Positions 27,092-35,999 of a stretch of DNA of 64,000 bases are shown piece after piece. Origin of the DNA: Rubrivivax sp. (GTDB lineage: Bacteria; Pseudomonadota; Gammaproteobacteria; Burkholderiales; Burkholderiaceae_C). The stretch lies in NCBI GenBank assembly GCA_016707445.1, contig JADJHR010000005.1:372001-436000 (forward strand), written 5' to 3'. Numbering within the stretch: position 1 is the stretch's first letter; each line of letters starts with the position of its first letter. Position numbers and translations under genes: made by a program. The notes beneath the pieces are model-generated. The model was given only the letters and a program-made list of their open reading frames with translations. It had not been told where the DNA came from and did not search any database.

Positions 27092-27107
27092 TGGCACGGC
27101 ATATGCA
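27092..27107 (+). promoter_or_regulatory. Sigma54 (-24/-12) promoter of the pps operon
   Basis: TGGCAC-GGCAT-ATGCA, with the invariant GG and GC exactly 10 bp apart; only one base of the -12 TTGCA element differs. It lies 78 bp before the ppsA start on the plus strand, so transcription would begin near 27118 and leave a leader of about 67 nt. It fits the sigma54-dependent activator encoded divergently. Confidence 0.85.
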
Positions 27108-27184
27108 AAGCCGAAGGCAGCGGCGGGCGCGGCGACTTCAATGGCGCGCAGCGGCGATCACCGAAATCGGCCAGGAGACAAGAC

Positions 27185-29020
27185 ATGAAGTTCCCCGTTC
27201 CGCACGAGGTCAAGGCGCAGACCATTCCCGGCACCGAAGGCTGGGAGCGCATGTACCCGTACCAGTACCAGTTCGTGAGCGACGATCCGGTGCGCCACCA
27301 GTACGAGAAGGACACCTTCTGGTTCTACGACGGGCTGCACTACCCCGAACCGCTGTACCCCTTCGACACCATCTGGGACGAGGCCTGGTTCCTGGCCCTG
27401 TCGCAGTTCAACAACCGCATCTTCATGGTGCCGCCGGTGCGTGGTGTCGACCACCGCATCATCAACGGCTACGTCTACATCTCGCCGGTGCCGGTGAAGG
27501 ACCCCGAGGAGATCGGACGCCGCGTGCCCAACTTCATGGAGCGCGCCGGCTACTACTACAAGAACTGGGATTCGCTCGAGGCCAAGTGGAAGGTGAAGAT
27601 GGAGGCCACGATCCGCGAGCTCGAGGCCTTGCAGATCCCGCGCCTGGAAGACATGGAGGCGATGTCGGTCGTCACCGACGCGCTCGGTGAATCGCAGGGC
27701 TACCACCTGCTGAAGAACTACGACGACCTGATCAATCTGGGCATCAAGTGCTGGCAGTACCACTTCGAGTTCCTGAACCTGGGCTACGCGGCCTACGTGT
27801 TCTTCCTCGACTTCGTGCAGAAGCTCTTCCCCAGCATTCCACCGCAGCGCGTGACACAGATGATCTCGGGCATCGACGTCATCATGTACGAGCCCGACGA
27901 ACAGCTGAAGAAGCTGGCGCGCAAGGCGGTCGAACTGGGTGTGGACGAAGTGGTCTGCTTCAGCCCGGAATGGACGGTGGTCGAGGCCGCGCTGAAGAAG
28001 CTGCCCAAGGGCGTGGAATGGCTGACGTCGCTGAACCTGGCGCGTGAGCCCTGGTTCAACATCTCCACCGGCACCGGTTGGTTCCACCACGACCGCTCGT
28101 GGAACGACCAGATGAACGTGCCGCTGTCGGGCATCGCCACCTACATCGGCAAGATCAAGCAGGGTGTTTCGATCGACCGGCCGACCGAGAAGGTGCGCGC
28201 CGAGCGTGACCGCATCACGGCCGAATACCGCGATCTGATCGAGACCGAGGCCGACCGCAAGCAGTTCGACGAGCTGCTGGGTTGCGCGAAGACGGTGTTC
28301 CCGTACGTCGAGAACCATCTCTTCTACGTCGAGCACTGGTTCCATTCGGTGTTCTGGAACAAGATGCGCGAAGTCGCCGCGATCATGAAGGAGCATGGCG
28401 TGATCGAGGACGTCGAGGACGTCTGGCTGCTCAAGCGCGACGAGATCAAGTCGGCGCTGTGGGACATCGTCACCGCCTGGGCCACCGGCGTCACGCCGCG
28501 CGGCACGCAGACCTGGCCCAAGGAGATCGTCTGGCGCAAGGGCGTGATGGCCAAGTTTGCCGAGTGGAGCCCGCCGCCCGCCATCGGCATCGCGCCTGAG
28601 GTCATCCAGGAGCCGTTCACGATCGTGCTGTGGGGCGTGACGAACAAGTCGCTCGCTGACTGGGCCGCGGTGCAGGACGTGAAGGATCCGGACACCATCA
28701 CCGAACTGAAGGGCTTTGCCGGCAGCCCCGGCATCCGCGAGGGCAAGGCACGCGTGTGCCGCACCGTCAGCGAGGTCGGGCAGCTGCAAGAAGGCGAGAT
28801 CCTGGTCGCGCCGACGACCTCTCCGTCGTGGGCGCCGGCGTTCGCGAAGATCGGCGCGTGCATCACCGATGTTGGCGGTGTGATGAGCCATGCCGCCATC
28901 GTCTGCCGCGAATACGGCATGCCGGCGGTGGTCGGCACCGGTCACGCGACGAAGATCATCAAGACCGGCATGATGATCCGCGTCGATGGCTCGACCGGCG
29001 CTGTGACCATCACGCGCTGA
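27185..29020 (+). CDS. ppsA: Phenylphosphate synthase subunit A (phosphohistidine subunit)
   Basis: 611 residues (about 70 kDa) from the ATG at 27185; the frame is open to 26981, but that part lies in the promoter. It opens MKFPVPHEVKAQTIPGTEGW, as the Thauera protein does. Residues 1-490 form a large substrate domain, and the C-terminal PEP-utiliser (swivelling) domain has GGVMSHAAIVCREYGMPAV with the phosphorylated His at position 569, the same position I recall for Thauera. It carries the phosphoryl group to phenol, giving phenylphosphate, in the first step of anaerobic phenol degradation. First gene behind the sigma54 promoter; 15 bp before ppsB. Confidence 0.94.
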   Translation: MKFPVPHEVKAQTIPGTEGWERMYPYQYQFVSDDPVRHQYEKDTFWFYDGLHYPEPLYPFDTIWDEAWFLALSQFNNRIFMVPPVRGVDHRIINGYVYISPVPVKDPEEIGRRVPNFMERAGYYYKNWDSLEAKWKVKMEATIRELEALQIPRLEDMEAMSVVTDALGESQGYHLLKNYDDLINLGIKCWQYHFEFLNLGYAAYVFFLDFVQKLFPSIPPQRVTQMISGIDVIMYEPDEQLKKLARKAVELGVDEVVCFSPEWTVVEAALKKLPKGVEWLTSLNLAREPWFNISTGTGWFHHDRSWNDQMNVPLSGIATYIGKIKQGVSIDRPTEKVRAERDRITAEYRDLIETEADRKQFDELLGCAKTVFPYVENHLFYVEHWFHSVFWNKMREVAAIMKEHGVIEDVEDVWLLKRDEIKSALWDIVTAWATGVTPRGTQTWPKEIVWRKGVMAKFAEWSPPPAIGIAPEVIQEPFTIVLWGVTNKSLADWAAVQDVKDPDTITELKGFAGSPGIREGKARVCRTVSEVGQLQEGEILVAPTTSPSWAPAFAKIGACITDVGGVMSHAAIVCREYGMPAVVGTGHATKIIKTGMMIRVDGSTGAVTITR

Positions 29021-29035
29021 CGCGAAGGGGCTTCG

Positions 29036-30163
29036 ATGATCGCCGTGGTCTCGAGCATCGGCGCGGTCGCCAGGCCGCGGCTGCACGGCCGCGCGCCGGC
29101 GGTGTGCTGGTTCGAGGATTGCCGCCGCGATTCGGTGCCGCTGGTGGGGGGCAAGTGCGCGTCGCTGGGCGAACTGATCAACGCCGGCGTGCGCGTGCCG
29201 CCGGGCTTCGCGCTGACCACCGAAGGCTACCGGCGCTTCATGGCCGATGGCGGCATCGACGGTGAACTGCGCGCCCAGCTGGCGCATGTCGATGCGAACG
29301 ACCTCGAAGCGCTGGAAGCCATCAGCGCGCGCATCCGCGCCTTGATCGAGGCGCAGCCCTTCGCGATCGACATCGAGGACGAGGTGGCCGAGTGCTACCG
29401 CAAGCTGGCACTGCGCTCGTGCATGCCCGGTGTGCCGGTGGCGGTGCGCTCGAGCGCGACCGCCGAAGACCTGGCCGGGGCCAGCTTCGCCGGCCAGCAG
29501 GACACCTACCTGTGGGTGCGTGGCATCGATGAGGTGCTGCAGCACATGCGGCGCTGCATCTCCAGCCTGTACACCGCGCGTGCCATCGCCTACCGCGCCA
29601 ACAAGGGTTTTTCCGACGACGGCCTGGCGATCAGCGTGGGCGTGCAGAAGATGGCCAATGCCTACACCGCCGGCGTGATGTTCACCATCCACCCGGCCAA
29701 CGGCGACCGGTCGGTGATCGTCATCGACTCGAACTTCGGCTTTGGTGAATCCGTGGTCTCGGGCGAGGTCACGCCCGACCACTTTGTGGTCAACAAGATC
29801 ACGCTGGACATCATCGAGCGCGTGGTGTCGAGAAAAGAGCTTTGCTACACCGTCGATGCGCGCGCGCAATGCTCGCGCGCCACCGAAGTGCCTTTCGAGC
29901 GCCAGACCGTGCAGTCACTGATCGACGACGAGATCACCGAGCTGGCCTGGATGGGCAAGCGCATCGAGAAGCACTATGGCCAGCCGATGGACATCGAATG
30001 GGCGATCGACAAGGACCTGCCCGCCGGCGGCAACATCTTCATCCTGCAGGCGCGCCCGGAAACGGTGTGGAGCGCCAAACAGGCATCGGCCCATGCCGCA
30101 AGTGGCGGCTCGGCCATGGACTACATCCTCTCGGGAATGCTGGCCGGCAAGCGCGTCGGCTAG
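29036..30163 (+). CDS. ppsB: Phenylphosphate synthase subunit B (ATP-binding subunit)
   Basis: 375 residues (about 40 kDa), equal to the N-terminal PEP-synthase/PPDK ATP-grasp half. Motifs: VGGKCASLGELINAGVRVPPGF, VAVRSSATAEDLAGASFAGQ (nucleotide loop), FGFGESVVSGEVTPDHFVV and the end EWAIDKDL...IFILQARPETVW. It uses MgATP to phosphorylate the His of PpsA, releasing AMP and phosphate. Next to ppsA as in Thauera, but here a UbiD gene follows instead of the CBS subunit. Confidence 0.93.
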   Translation: MIAVVSSIGAVARPRLHGRAPAVCWFEDCRRDSVPLVGGKCASLGELINAGVRVPPGFALTTEGYRRFMADGGIDGELRAQLAHVDANDLEALEAISARIRALIEAQPFAIDIEDEVAECYRKLALRSCMPGVPVAVRSSATAEDLAGASFAGQQDTYLWVRGIDEVLQHMRRCISSLYTARAIAYRANKGFSDDGLAISVGVQKMANAYTAGVMFTIHPANGDRSVIVIDSNFGFGESVVSGEVTPDHFVVNKITLDIIERVVSRKELCYTVDARAQCSRATEVPFERQTVQSLIDDEITELAWMGKRIEKHYGQPMDIEWAIDKDLPAGGNIFILQARPETVWSAKQASAHAASGGSAMDYILSGMLAGKRVG

Positions 30164-30218
30164 ATCCGTTTCCCCGTCAACCCACCGCCAACCCCAGTAC
30201 GCATCGACCGGAGCACCC

Positions 30219-31733
30219 ATGGACGCGAGAACCGAAGTCAAACCCATCGACGACCTGCGCAGCTATATCGACGCGCTCGAAGCGCACGGCGAGGTCCACC
30301 ACGTCAAGACCGAGGTCGACTGGAAGTACGAGCTCTGCCACGTCTCGAAAGTGAACGAGGAGCAGAAGGGCCCGGCGCTGATGTACGACAACGTCAAGGG
30401 CTACGACATCCCGGTGTTCACCAGCGCCTTCACCACCTCGCAGCGTCTGGCGATCGCGCTCGAACAGGACCCGTCGCTGTCGATGAGCCAGCTGTCGAAA
30501 TCGTGGATGAAGCTGACCACCAAGCAGATGGTCAAGCCCGTCTTCGTTGACAAGCCGGCCGTGATGGAAAACGTCATCACCGGCGACGACATCGACATCG
30601 AGAAGTTTCCGGTGCCGTGGTTCTACCCCGATGACGGCGGCCGATTCTTCGTCACCGCAGGCTTTCTGGTGACGCAGGACCCGGATACCGGCTGGACCAA
30701 CCTCGGCACTTATCGTTCGCAGGTGCTCGGCAAGGACCTCCTCGGCTCGCAGATCATCAAGGGCAAGCATGGCGACATGCACATGAAGAAGTACGCCGAG
30801 CGTGGCGAACTGATGCCCGCCGCGGCGGTTGTCGGCTGTGATCCGGTGTTGTTCCTGGCGTCGTCGACGCTGGTCAGCGCGCAGCTCGACGAGTACGACA
30901 TTGCCGGCTCGCTGCGCGGGCGGCCGGTGCCGGTCTTCAAGTCCGACCTCACCGGCCTGACGCTGCCGGCCAATGCAGAAATCATCGCCGAGGGTTTCAT
31001 CGACCCGAACGAGCTGATGGACGAAGGGCCGTTCGGTGAATACACCGGCTACTACTCGGGAAACAAGGGCAAGGACTATCCGAAGCCGGTGCTGCGCATC
31101 AAGCGCATCCTGCACCGCAACAAGCCGATCATGTGGGCCACCACGGTGGGCAAGCCGATCAACGACATCCACATGATCCAGTCGCTGAACCGCACTGCCA
31201 CGCTGTGGCACGACCTGGAAACGATGAAGGTGCCTGGCATCCAGAGCGTGTACATCCCGCCCGAAGCCTGCGGGCGCTTCTGGGTGGTGGTGTCGGTCAA
31301 GCAGATGTACCCGGGACATTCCAACCATGTCGGCAACGCCGTCATCGCCAGCACCACCGGGCACTACGGCGTCAAGGGCGTGATCACGGTCGACCACGAC
31401 ATCGAGGCCGACGACTGGGACCGCGTGTGGTGGGCCCTGGCCACGCGCTTCGACCCCAAGCGCTCGGTGCAGATCATCGACCGCGGCCGCTCGACGCCAC
31501 TTGACCCGGGGCTGCCGATCGAAGCGCGCGACATCACCAGCCGTATCATCATGGACGCCTGCACGCCCTTCGAATGGAAGGACAAGCCGAACGAGATCTT
31601 CATGGACCGCGCGGTGCTGCAGAAGGTGTCAGATCGCTGGAACGAGTACGGCTTTGCGGGCAGCAGCCCGGTGGCCAACATGATCAACCGGCTCACCCGA
31701 CCAGATGTGAAAGGCGCCAAAGGCGCCAAATAG
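30219..31733 (+). CDS. UbiD-family (de)carboxylase, putative phenylphosphate carboxylase core
   Basis: 504 residues from the ATG at 30219. prenylFMN-dependent UbiD fold with the catalytic triad visible: Arg166 in NLGTYRSQVLGKD, and Glu269 and Glu274 in DEGPFGEYTGYY. PpcA and PpcB of the Thauera phenylphosphate carboxylase belong to this family. Here there is one copy rather than two, and the small PpcC and HAD-type PpcD subunits are not beside it. The likely job is para-carboxylation of phenylphosphate to 4-hydroxybenzoate with the UbiX-made cofactor; a plain arene decarboxylase acting on another substrate is the alternative. 55 bp after ppsB. Confidence 0.88.
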   Translation: MDARTEVKPIDDLRSYIDALEAHGEVHHVKTEVDWKYELCHVSKVNEEQKGPALMYDNVKGYDIPVFTSAFTTSQRLAIALEQDPSLSMSQLSKSWMKLTTKQMVKPVFVDKPAVMENVITGDDIDIEKFPVPWFYPDDGGRFFVTAGFLVTQDPDTGWTNLGTYRSQVLGKDLLGSQIIKGKHGDMHMKKYAERGELMPAAAVVGCDPVLFLASSTLVSAQLDEYDIAGSLRGRPVPVFKSDLTGLTLPANAEIIAEGFIDPNELMDEGPFGEYTGYYSGNKGKDYPKPVLRIKRILHRNKPIMWATTVGKPINDIHMIQSLNRTATLWHDLETMKVPGIQSVYIPPEACGRFWVVVSVKQMYPGHSNHVGNAVIASTTGHYGVKGVITVDHDIEADDWDRVWWALATRFDPKRSVQIIDRGRSTPLDPGLPIEARDITSRIIMDACTPFEWKDKPNEIFMDRAVLQKVSDRWNEYGFAGSSPVANMINRLTRPDVKGAKGAK

Positions 31734-31776
31734 CCTCGGCACCGCACCGCGTCGTCAACCCGGAGGCTGCAACGAC

Positions 31777-33069
31777 ATGAGCGACAAGAAGGGCATCGTC
31801 ATCGTGTGCAACCTCGACACGCGCGGCGAGGACATCGTCTTCGTCAAGCAGTTGATCGCCGGGCGCGGCCACGATCCGATCCTGCTCGACTTCAGCATGG
31901 AAGAGCCGCCGCCGTTCCCCGGTGACATCCGCACCGAGGACGTGGCACTGCGCGGCGGCTTGCCGATCGAGGTGGTGCGCGAGAAGTACCGCAGCGACCG
32001 CGACACGGCGACGAACAACCAGATCGCCGGCGCGTCGGCGATCGTCGACGACCTGTTGCGGCAGGGCCGTGTGCACGGCATCGTCGGCATCGGCGGCGGC
32101 ACGGCCACGCTGGTGGCGACCTCGATCATGCGGCGGCTGCCGTTCGGGTTTCCGAAGCTGATGGCCTCGCCGATGGCGGCGCATCCGGCCTACATCGACA
32201 AGTACGTCGGCACGCGCGACATCACGATGCACCACACGGTGCTCGACATCGTGAAGATGAACCCGCTGCTGAAGGCGCAGATCGTGAACGCGATCGGCGC
32301 CATCTGCGGCATGGTCGAGATGACGCTGGGCACCGACTTCCACTTCGACAAGCCCTGTGTGGCGATCTCGTCCTTCGGCTTCGGCGAGATGGCGGTGCAG
32401 ACAGCCATCGGCATGCTGGAGGAAGCCGGCTTCACACCCGTCGTCTGCCATGCGCAGGGCAAGGGCGACAAGGCGATGGAGGAGATGATCCGCGACGGCG
32501 CTTTCCAGGGCGTGCTCGACCTGTGCATCGGCGGTGTCGCCGAGCACCTGTTCAAGGGCAACCGCGACCCCGGGCCCGACCGGCTGCTGGCTGCGGTGGA
32601 GGCCGGCATCCCGATGCTGCTGGCGCCATGCGGGCTGGACATCCTGTCCTACGGCGGCCGCGCCGATATGCTGGAGAAGACCCGGGACCGGCCGCAGTAC
32701 GTGCAGGACGCACTGCGCGTGCAGGTGCGCACCACGGCGGACGAATTGCGGCAGGTCGCCGATGTGATTGCCGAGCGGCTCAATCGTGCCAGGGGGCCGT
32801 GGACTTTTCTGGTGCCGCTGGAAGGCTGGTCGTCGCTGGACCGGCCAGGGCGGCCGATCTACGACCCGGTTGCCGATGCGGCCTTTGTGGCGCGATTGAA
32901 GGAAAGGCTGGACGCACCCGAGAGAATCCAGGAAGTGGCGCTGCACCTGTATACGCCGCAGTTCGCGCGTGCCGCTGTCGACGAGTTCGTGCGCCTGTTC
33001 GACGCCACCGGGGCAGCGCCGCGCAAGCGCGCAGGCGCAGCGGCAACCCAAGAGGCCTTGCAGACATGA
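31777..33069 (+). CDS. Tm-1-like ATP-binding domain (UPF0261) protein
   Basis: 430 residues. N-terminal half: GIVIVCNLDTRGEDIVFVKQLI and GIVGIGGGTATLVATSIMRRLPFGFPKL, a nucleotide-binding region of the tomato Tm-1/UPF0261 family. C-terminal half: GVAEHLF, APCGLDILSYGGR and FLVPLEGWSSLDRPGRPIYDP, the second conserved domain. The biochemical role of the bacterial family is not established. It sits inside the phenol operon, overlaps the CBS-subunit start (ATGA) and has a paralogue at 48039-49307. I know of no described phenylphosphate system with this gene, so it may replace or add an activity (for example ATP-dependent reactivation or an unknown step). Confidence 0.85.
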   Translation: MSDKKGIVIVCNLDTRGEDIVFVKQLIAGRGHDPILLDFSMEEPPPFPGDIRTEDVALRGGLPIEVVREKYRSDRDTATNNQIAGASAIVDDLLRQGRVHGIVGIGGGTATLVATSIMRRLPFGFPKLMASPMAAHPAYIDKYVGTRDITMHHTVLDIVKMNPLLKAQIVNAIGAICGMVEMTLGTDFHFDKPCVAISSFGFGEMAVQTAIGMLEEAGFTPVVCHAQGKGDKAMEEMIRDGAFQGVLDLCIGGVAEHLFKGNRDPGPDRLLAAVEAGIPMLLAPCGLDILSYGGRADMLEKTRDRPQYVQDALRVQVRTTADELRQVADVIAERLNRARGPWTFLVPLEGWSSLDRPGRPIYDPVADAAFVARLKERLDAPERIQEVALHLYTPQFARAAVDEFVRLFDATGAAPRKRAGAAATQEALQT

Positions 33070-33761
33070 TCGTGCGCAACTGGATGCAGGGCAACCCGGT
33101 GGTGATCGCGGGCGACATGCTGGTCTCGGAAGCCAAGCGAATCCTCAGTGAAAACAATCTGCATGCGCTGCCGGTGGTCGACGCCGGAAGGCTGCGCGGG
33201 CTGGTGACGCGCGCCAACCTGCTGCGCATGGGCCACTTCGTGCTGCGCACACAGGATGCCGACGAGTTCAATTACTTCGTCACGCGCTTGAAGGTGCGTG
33301 ACGTCATGGTGCGCAACCCGGCCACCGTGCAGGCCGGCGACACCATGCAGCATTGCCTGGTTCTGGGCCGCGAACTGGGTGTGGCGCAGTTCCCGGTGCT
33401 CGACGGTACACGCATCGTCGGCATCATCTCGGCCAACGAGATCTTCCAGGTGGCTGCGCACTGCCTGGGCGCCTTCGAGCAGCATTGCGGCATCACGCTG
33501 GCCGGTGTCGAACCCGGCCCCGGCGTGCTGGGCCGCATCACCGCGGTGGCCGAGGCTGCAGGTGCCGAGTTGCATGCGCTGTACCCGATTCTTCATCAGA
33601 CCGACGCGGCGCCGGTGCAGATACCGGGCGGCGGCGCCTGCAGGATGTTCGTGCTTCGTTTCGAAGGCTGTGACGTGGCCGACGTGGCCGGCGCGCTGGA
33701 AGGCGCCGGGTATACCGTGCTCGATGCCGTCGAACCCGCGCGGGCGATGGTCGGTGCCTGA
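33066..33761 (+). CDS. ppsC: Phenylphosphate synthase subunit C (CBS-domain protein)
   Basis: 231 residues (about 24 kDa), the size of the stimulatory third protein of phenylphosphate synthase. Two CBS domains: MIVRNWMQGNPVVIAGDMLV to GLVTRANLLRMG (about 1-60) and VRDVMVRNPATVQAGDTMQH to IVGIISANEIFQVAA (about 78-140). The C-terminal part (RMFVLRFEGCDVADVAGALE) looks ACT-like. It is known to speed up the PpsA/PpsB reaction, perhaps by binding a nucleotide. Separated here from ppsAB by the UbiD and Tm-1 genes. Confidence 0.85.
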   Translation: MIVRNWMQGNPVVIAGDMLVSEAKRILSENNLHALPVVDAGRLRGLVTRANLLRMGHFVLRTQDADEFNYFVTRLKVRDVMVRNPATVQAGDTMQHCLVLGRELGVAQFPVLDGTRIVGIISANEIFQVAAHCLGAFEQHCGITLAGVEPGPGVLGRITAVAEAAGAELHALYPILHQTDAAPVQIPGGGACRMFVLRFEGCDVADVAGALEGAGYTVLDAVEPARAMVGA

Positions 33762-33800
33762 AATCAAGCCGGCGTCCTTTCAAAGCAGGAACCCCACACC

Positions 33801-34415
33801 ATGCAAGCCTCGGCACCATTGCCCTTGATCGTCGCCATCACCGGCGCCACCGGTGTGATCTACGGCGTCGAGCTGCTGCGCATCCTGAAGACGCTCGGCC
33901 AGCCTACGCACCTGATCCTGAGCGAGGCCGCGGGCATGAACTTCGGCATCGAGACCGACCTCACGCTCGACGAGGTACGCTCGCTGGCCGATGTCGTCTA
34001 CAACAACCGCGACGTCGGCGCGGCCGTGGCCAGCGGGTCGTTTCGCACACGCGGCATGATCGTGGCGCCGTGCACCGTGAAGACCTTGTCGGCGATTGCC
34101 AACTCATTCACCGCCAACCTGGTGGTGCGCGCCGCCGACGTGCAGCTGAAGGAAGGGCGCAAGCTGGTGCTGATGGTGCGCGAAACGCCGCTGCACAAGG
34201 GCCATCTGGACCTGATGCGGCGTGCCGCGGACTGCGGCGCGGTGATCCTGCCGCCGATGCCGGCCTTCTACCATCGGCCGAAGACGATCATGGACCTGAT
34301 CCACCAGAGCCTGGGCAAGGCGCTTGACCAGGTCGGCATCGAGCATCAACTGTTCGAGCGCTGGACGGGGCATGGGCACGACAAACCCGCACAGGGCAGC
34401 CTGCACGTCGTCTGA
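33801..34415 (+). CDS. UbiX-like flavin prenyltransferase
   Basis: 204 residues. Rossmann-like flavoprotein with the family start VAITGATGVIYGVELLRILK, SGSFRTRGMIVAPCTVKTLSAIA (prenyl-phosphate/FMN site), RKLVLMVRETPLHKGHLDLM and PPMPAFYHRPKTI. It makes prenylated FMN from FMN and dimethylallyl phosphate, the cofactor of the UbiD enzyme 2 kb upstream. Last clear gene of the pps operon; 39 bp after ppsC. Confidence 0.93.
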   Translation: MQASAPLPLIVAITGATGVIYGVELLRILKTLGQPTHLILSEAAGMNFGIETDLTLDEVRSLADVVYNNRDVGAAVASGSFRTRGMIVAPCTVKTLSAIANSFTANLVVRAADVQLKEGRKLVLMVRETPLHKGHLDLMRRAADCGAVILPPMPAFYHRPKTIMDLIHQSLGKALDQVGIEHQLFERWTGHGHDKPAQGSLHVV

Positions 34416-34422
34416 GCGGCCC

Positions 34423-34962
34423 ATGGCCCAGGCTGCATTGCCCGCTCGCAAACAGAATCCGTTGTGGCGCTACTCGCTGCGCGTGTACCGATTGCCCGGT
34501 GTCGAGTCGGTCTGCCTGGCGCTGCAGGACGGCTCTGGTACCGACACCAATCTGCTGCTGTATTGCTGCTGGCTGGGCGAGGGCGGGCGCAGTGTGGACA
34601 AGCGCAGCCTGCGCGCCACGATGGCCGCGCTGAAGCGCTGGCAGACCGAGGTGATCCAGCCTGTGCGTCAGGTGCGCCGCGCGCTGAAATCCGCACCGCT
34701 TGATTTGCCCGACGACACGCTGCTGGACTTGCGGCGACGGCTTGCCGCGATCGAACTCGACCTCGAGTACCTTGAGCAATGCCGATTGCTCGAGCAGGCG
34801 CAGGCGCTGCCTGTGATGGGCCGCGCGCTGTTGCCGCGCGAAGCGATGGGGCAAAACCTGCGCCGTTATCTTGAACTGATGGCGATACCGGCGTCAGCCG
34901 GTGCCTGGCAGCAGGTGCGAAGCCTGATCGATGCCTGTTGCGGCGCCTTTGCTTCGCGCTGA
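34423..34962 (+). CDS. TIGR02444 (DUF2390) family protein
   Basis: 179 residues from the ATG at 34423, 7 bp after the UbiX-like gene. Recognised by NPLWRYSLRVYRLPGVESVCLALQDG and GTDTNLLLYCCWLG, then a helical part (LRRRLAAIELDLEYLEQCRLLEQ) that may form a coiled coil. The family is small, proteobacterial and of unknown function; it is usually found in unrelated contexts, so the link to phenol may be by position only. Confidence 0.72.
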   Translation: MAQAALPARKQNPLWRYSLRVYRLPGVESVCLALQDGSGTDTNLLLYCCWLGEGGRSVDKRSLRATMAALKRWQTEVIQPVRQVRRALKSAPLDLPDDTLLDLRRRLAAIELDLEYLEQCRLLEQAQALPVMGRALLPREAMGQNLRRYLELMAIPASAGAWQQVRSLIDACCGAFASR

Positions 34963-35007
34963 TGAACCACAGGAACGACAGCAACCCGAGCGTGAACGAG
35001 CCCGCCC

Positions 35008-35451
35008 TTACTCTGCGATCGTGACGCCGGCCTTGCGCAGCTCACTGACCAGGCGGCGCCGCGTGCCATCGAAGTCGACCGGCCGGGAGTTGCGCAGGCC
35101 TGCGATCTCCGCTGCGCTGTAGGGCCTGATGCCAGGCGCCAGACCGCTGGGCGTGACATAGGGCAGCAGCCAGTTCATCAGGTTGGCGATGTCGCCGTCG
35201 TTCAGGGCTGAGTTCATCACACCGGGCACCTGCACGATGTATTCGCGGCCGCCCTTGACTTGCAGGAACCGGTCCAGCGTGTTGCGCATCGATGGGATGC
35301 CCTTGGTCGGCACGCCACTGCCGTCCATCAGGTGGCAGCCGGTGCAGTGGTGGATGTAGTTGCTGCGCGCCCGCACCGCATCCTGCGCCGCAGTGGCCGG
35401 CAGCGTCTGCATCAGCGCGGCCAGCGACAACAGTGCTGCGCCCGCCTTCAT
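35008..35451 (-). CDS. Periplasmic c-type cytochrome of the aromatic amine dehydrogenase operon
   Basis: 147 residues with a signal peptide (MKAGAALLSLAALMQTLPATAA). One haem-c motif CTGCH; PGVMNSALNDGDIANLMNWLLPYV contains the likely distal Met ligand. I recall a small cytochrome gene after aauBEDA in Alcaligenes faecalis; the same place here suggests an electron acceptor for the amine dehydrogenase or a relay to the oxidase. Start at 35451 overlaps the aauA stop. Convergent with the pps-side genes. Confidence 0.85.
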   Translation of the reverse strand: MKAGAALLSLAALMQTLPATAAQDAVRARSNYIHHCTGCHLMDGSGVPTKGIPSMRNTLDRFLQVKGGREYIVQVPGVMNSALNDGDIANLMNWLLPYVTPSGLAPGIRPYSAAEIAGLRNSRPVDFDGTRRRLVSELRKAGVTIAE

Positions 35452-35999
35452 GACTTCTCCGGCACCCCGACGATCACCGACACCGTGCAGTGGTAGACGG
35501 CGCTGTCGTCGGCCATGCACCAGTTGACGTCGTTGTGTGCGCCCATGCGATAGCCCGGGCGGTCGCCGTGGTTGGTGTTGCAGAAGCAGCGGCCGCAACT
35601 GGTCTTGCCGCAGCAGTCGTTGTAGCTGACGAGGTAGTCCTTGCCATCGGCCGGGTTGTGGCAGGTGCCGATCCACGACACCTTGGAGATGGTGGTTCCG
35701 GGCGGGCAGGTGGTTGCGCTGCCGCCGCAGCACGAACACAGGAAGCCGTCGACCGCGCAGTAGCGCCAGTAGTCGCAATCGGTGTCCTTGGGCGCGGCCT
35801 TGGCCGGCTTGCCGGCGCCCTTTGCCCCGGCAGCATGGGCTTGCGAGCTGCGGTCGAACGGCAGCACCGGCAGCGTGAAGGCCGAACCCACCATCAGCTT
35901 GGCGACCTTGAGCAGCGCGCTGCGGCGCGAGGTGCCGCTGGCGATGGCACGCACGCGCCGTTCGGTCGCTTGGTCGAGAAAATCGAACAGCCGCTTCAT
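35448..35999 (-). CDS. aauA: Aromatic amine dehydrogenase small (TTQ) subunit
   Basis: 183 residues. The long charged/hydrophobic N-terminus with SRRSALLKVAKL is the TAT-like export signal. The mature part is cysteine-rich (CDYWRYCAVDGFLCSCCGG, YNDCCGKTSCGRCFCN). The two tryptophans that form tryptophan tryptophylquinone are Trp109 (KVSW) and Trp160 (DVNW), and the catalytic Asp is Asp128; these are the same numbers used for the A. faecalis enzyme, and Thr172 also fits. It takes electrons from amines such as tyramine or phenylethylamine in the periplasm. Confidence 0.95.
   Translation of the reverse strand: MKRLFDFLDQATERRVRAIASGTSRRSALLKVAKLMVGSAFTLPVLPFDRSSQAHAAGAKGAGKPAKAAPKDTDCDYWRYCAVDGFLCSCCGGSATTCPPGTTISKVSWIGTCHNPADGKDYLVSYNDCCGKTSCGRCFCNTNHGDRPGYRMGAHNDVNWCMADDSAVYHCTVSVIVGVPEKS

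Noticed and set aside
27158..29869. A 903-residue open frame on the minus strand
   Set aside because: It lies opposite ppsA and ppsB; its sequence is rich in Asp, His, Arg and Val as expected for a GC-rich antisense shadow, and no domain is seen.
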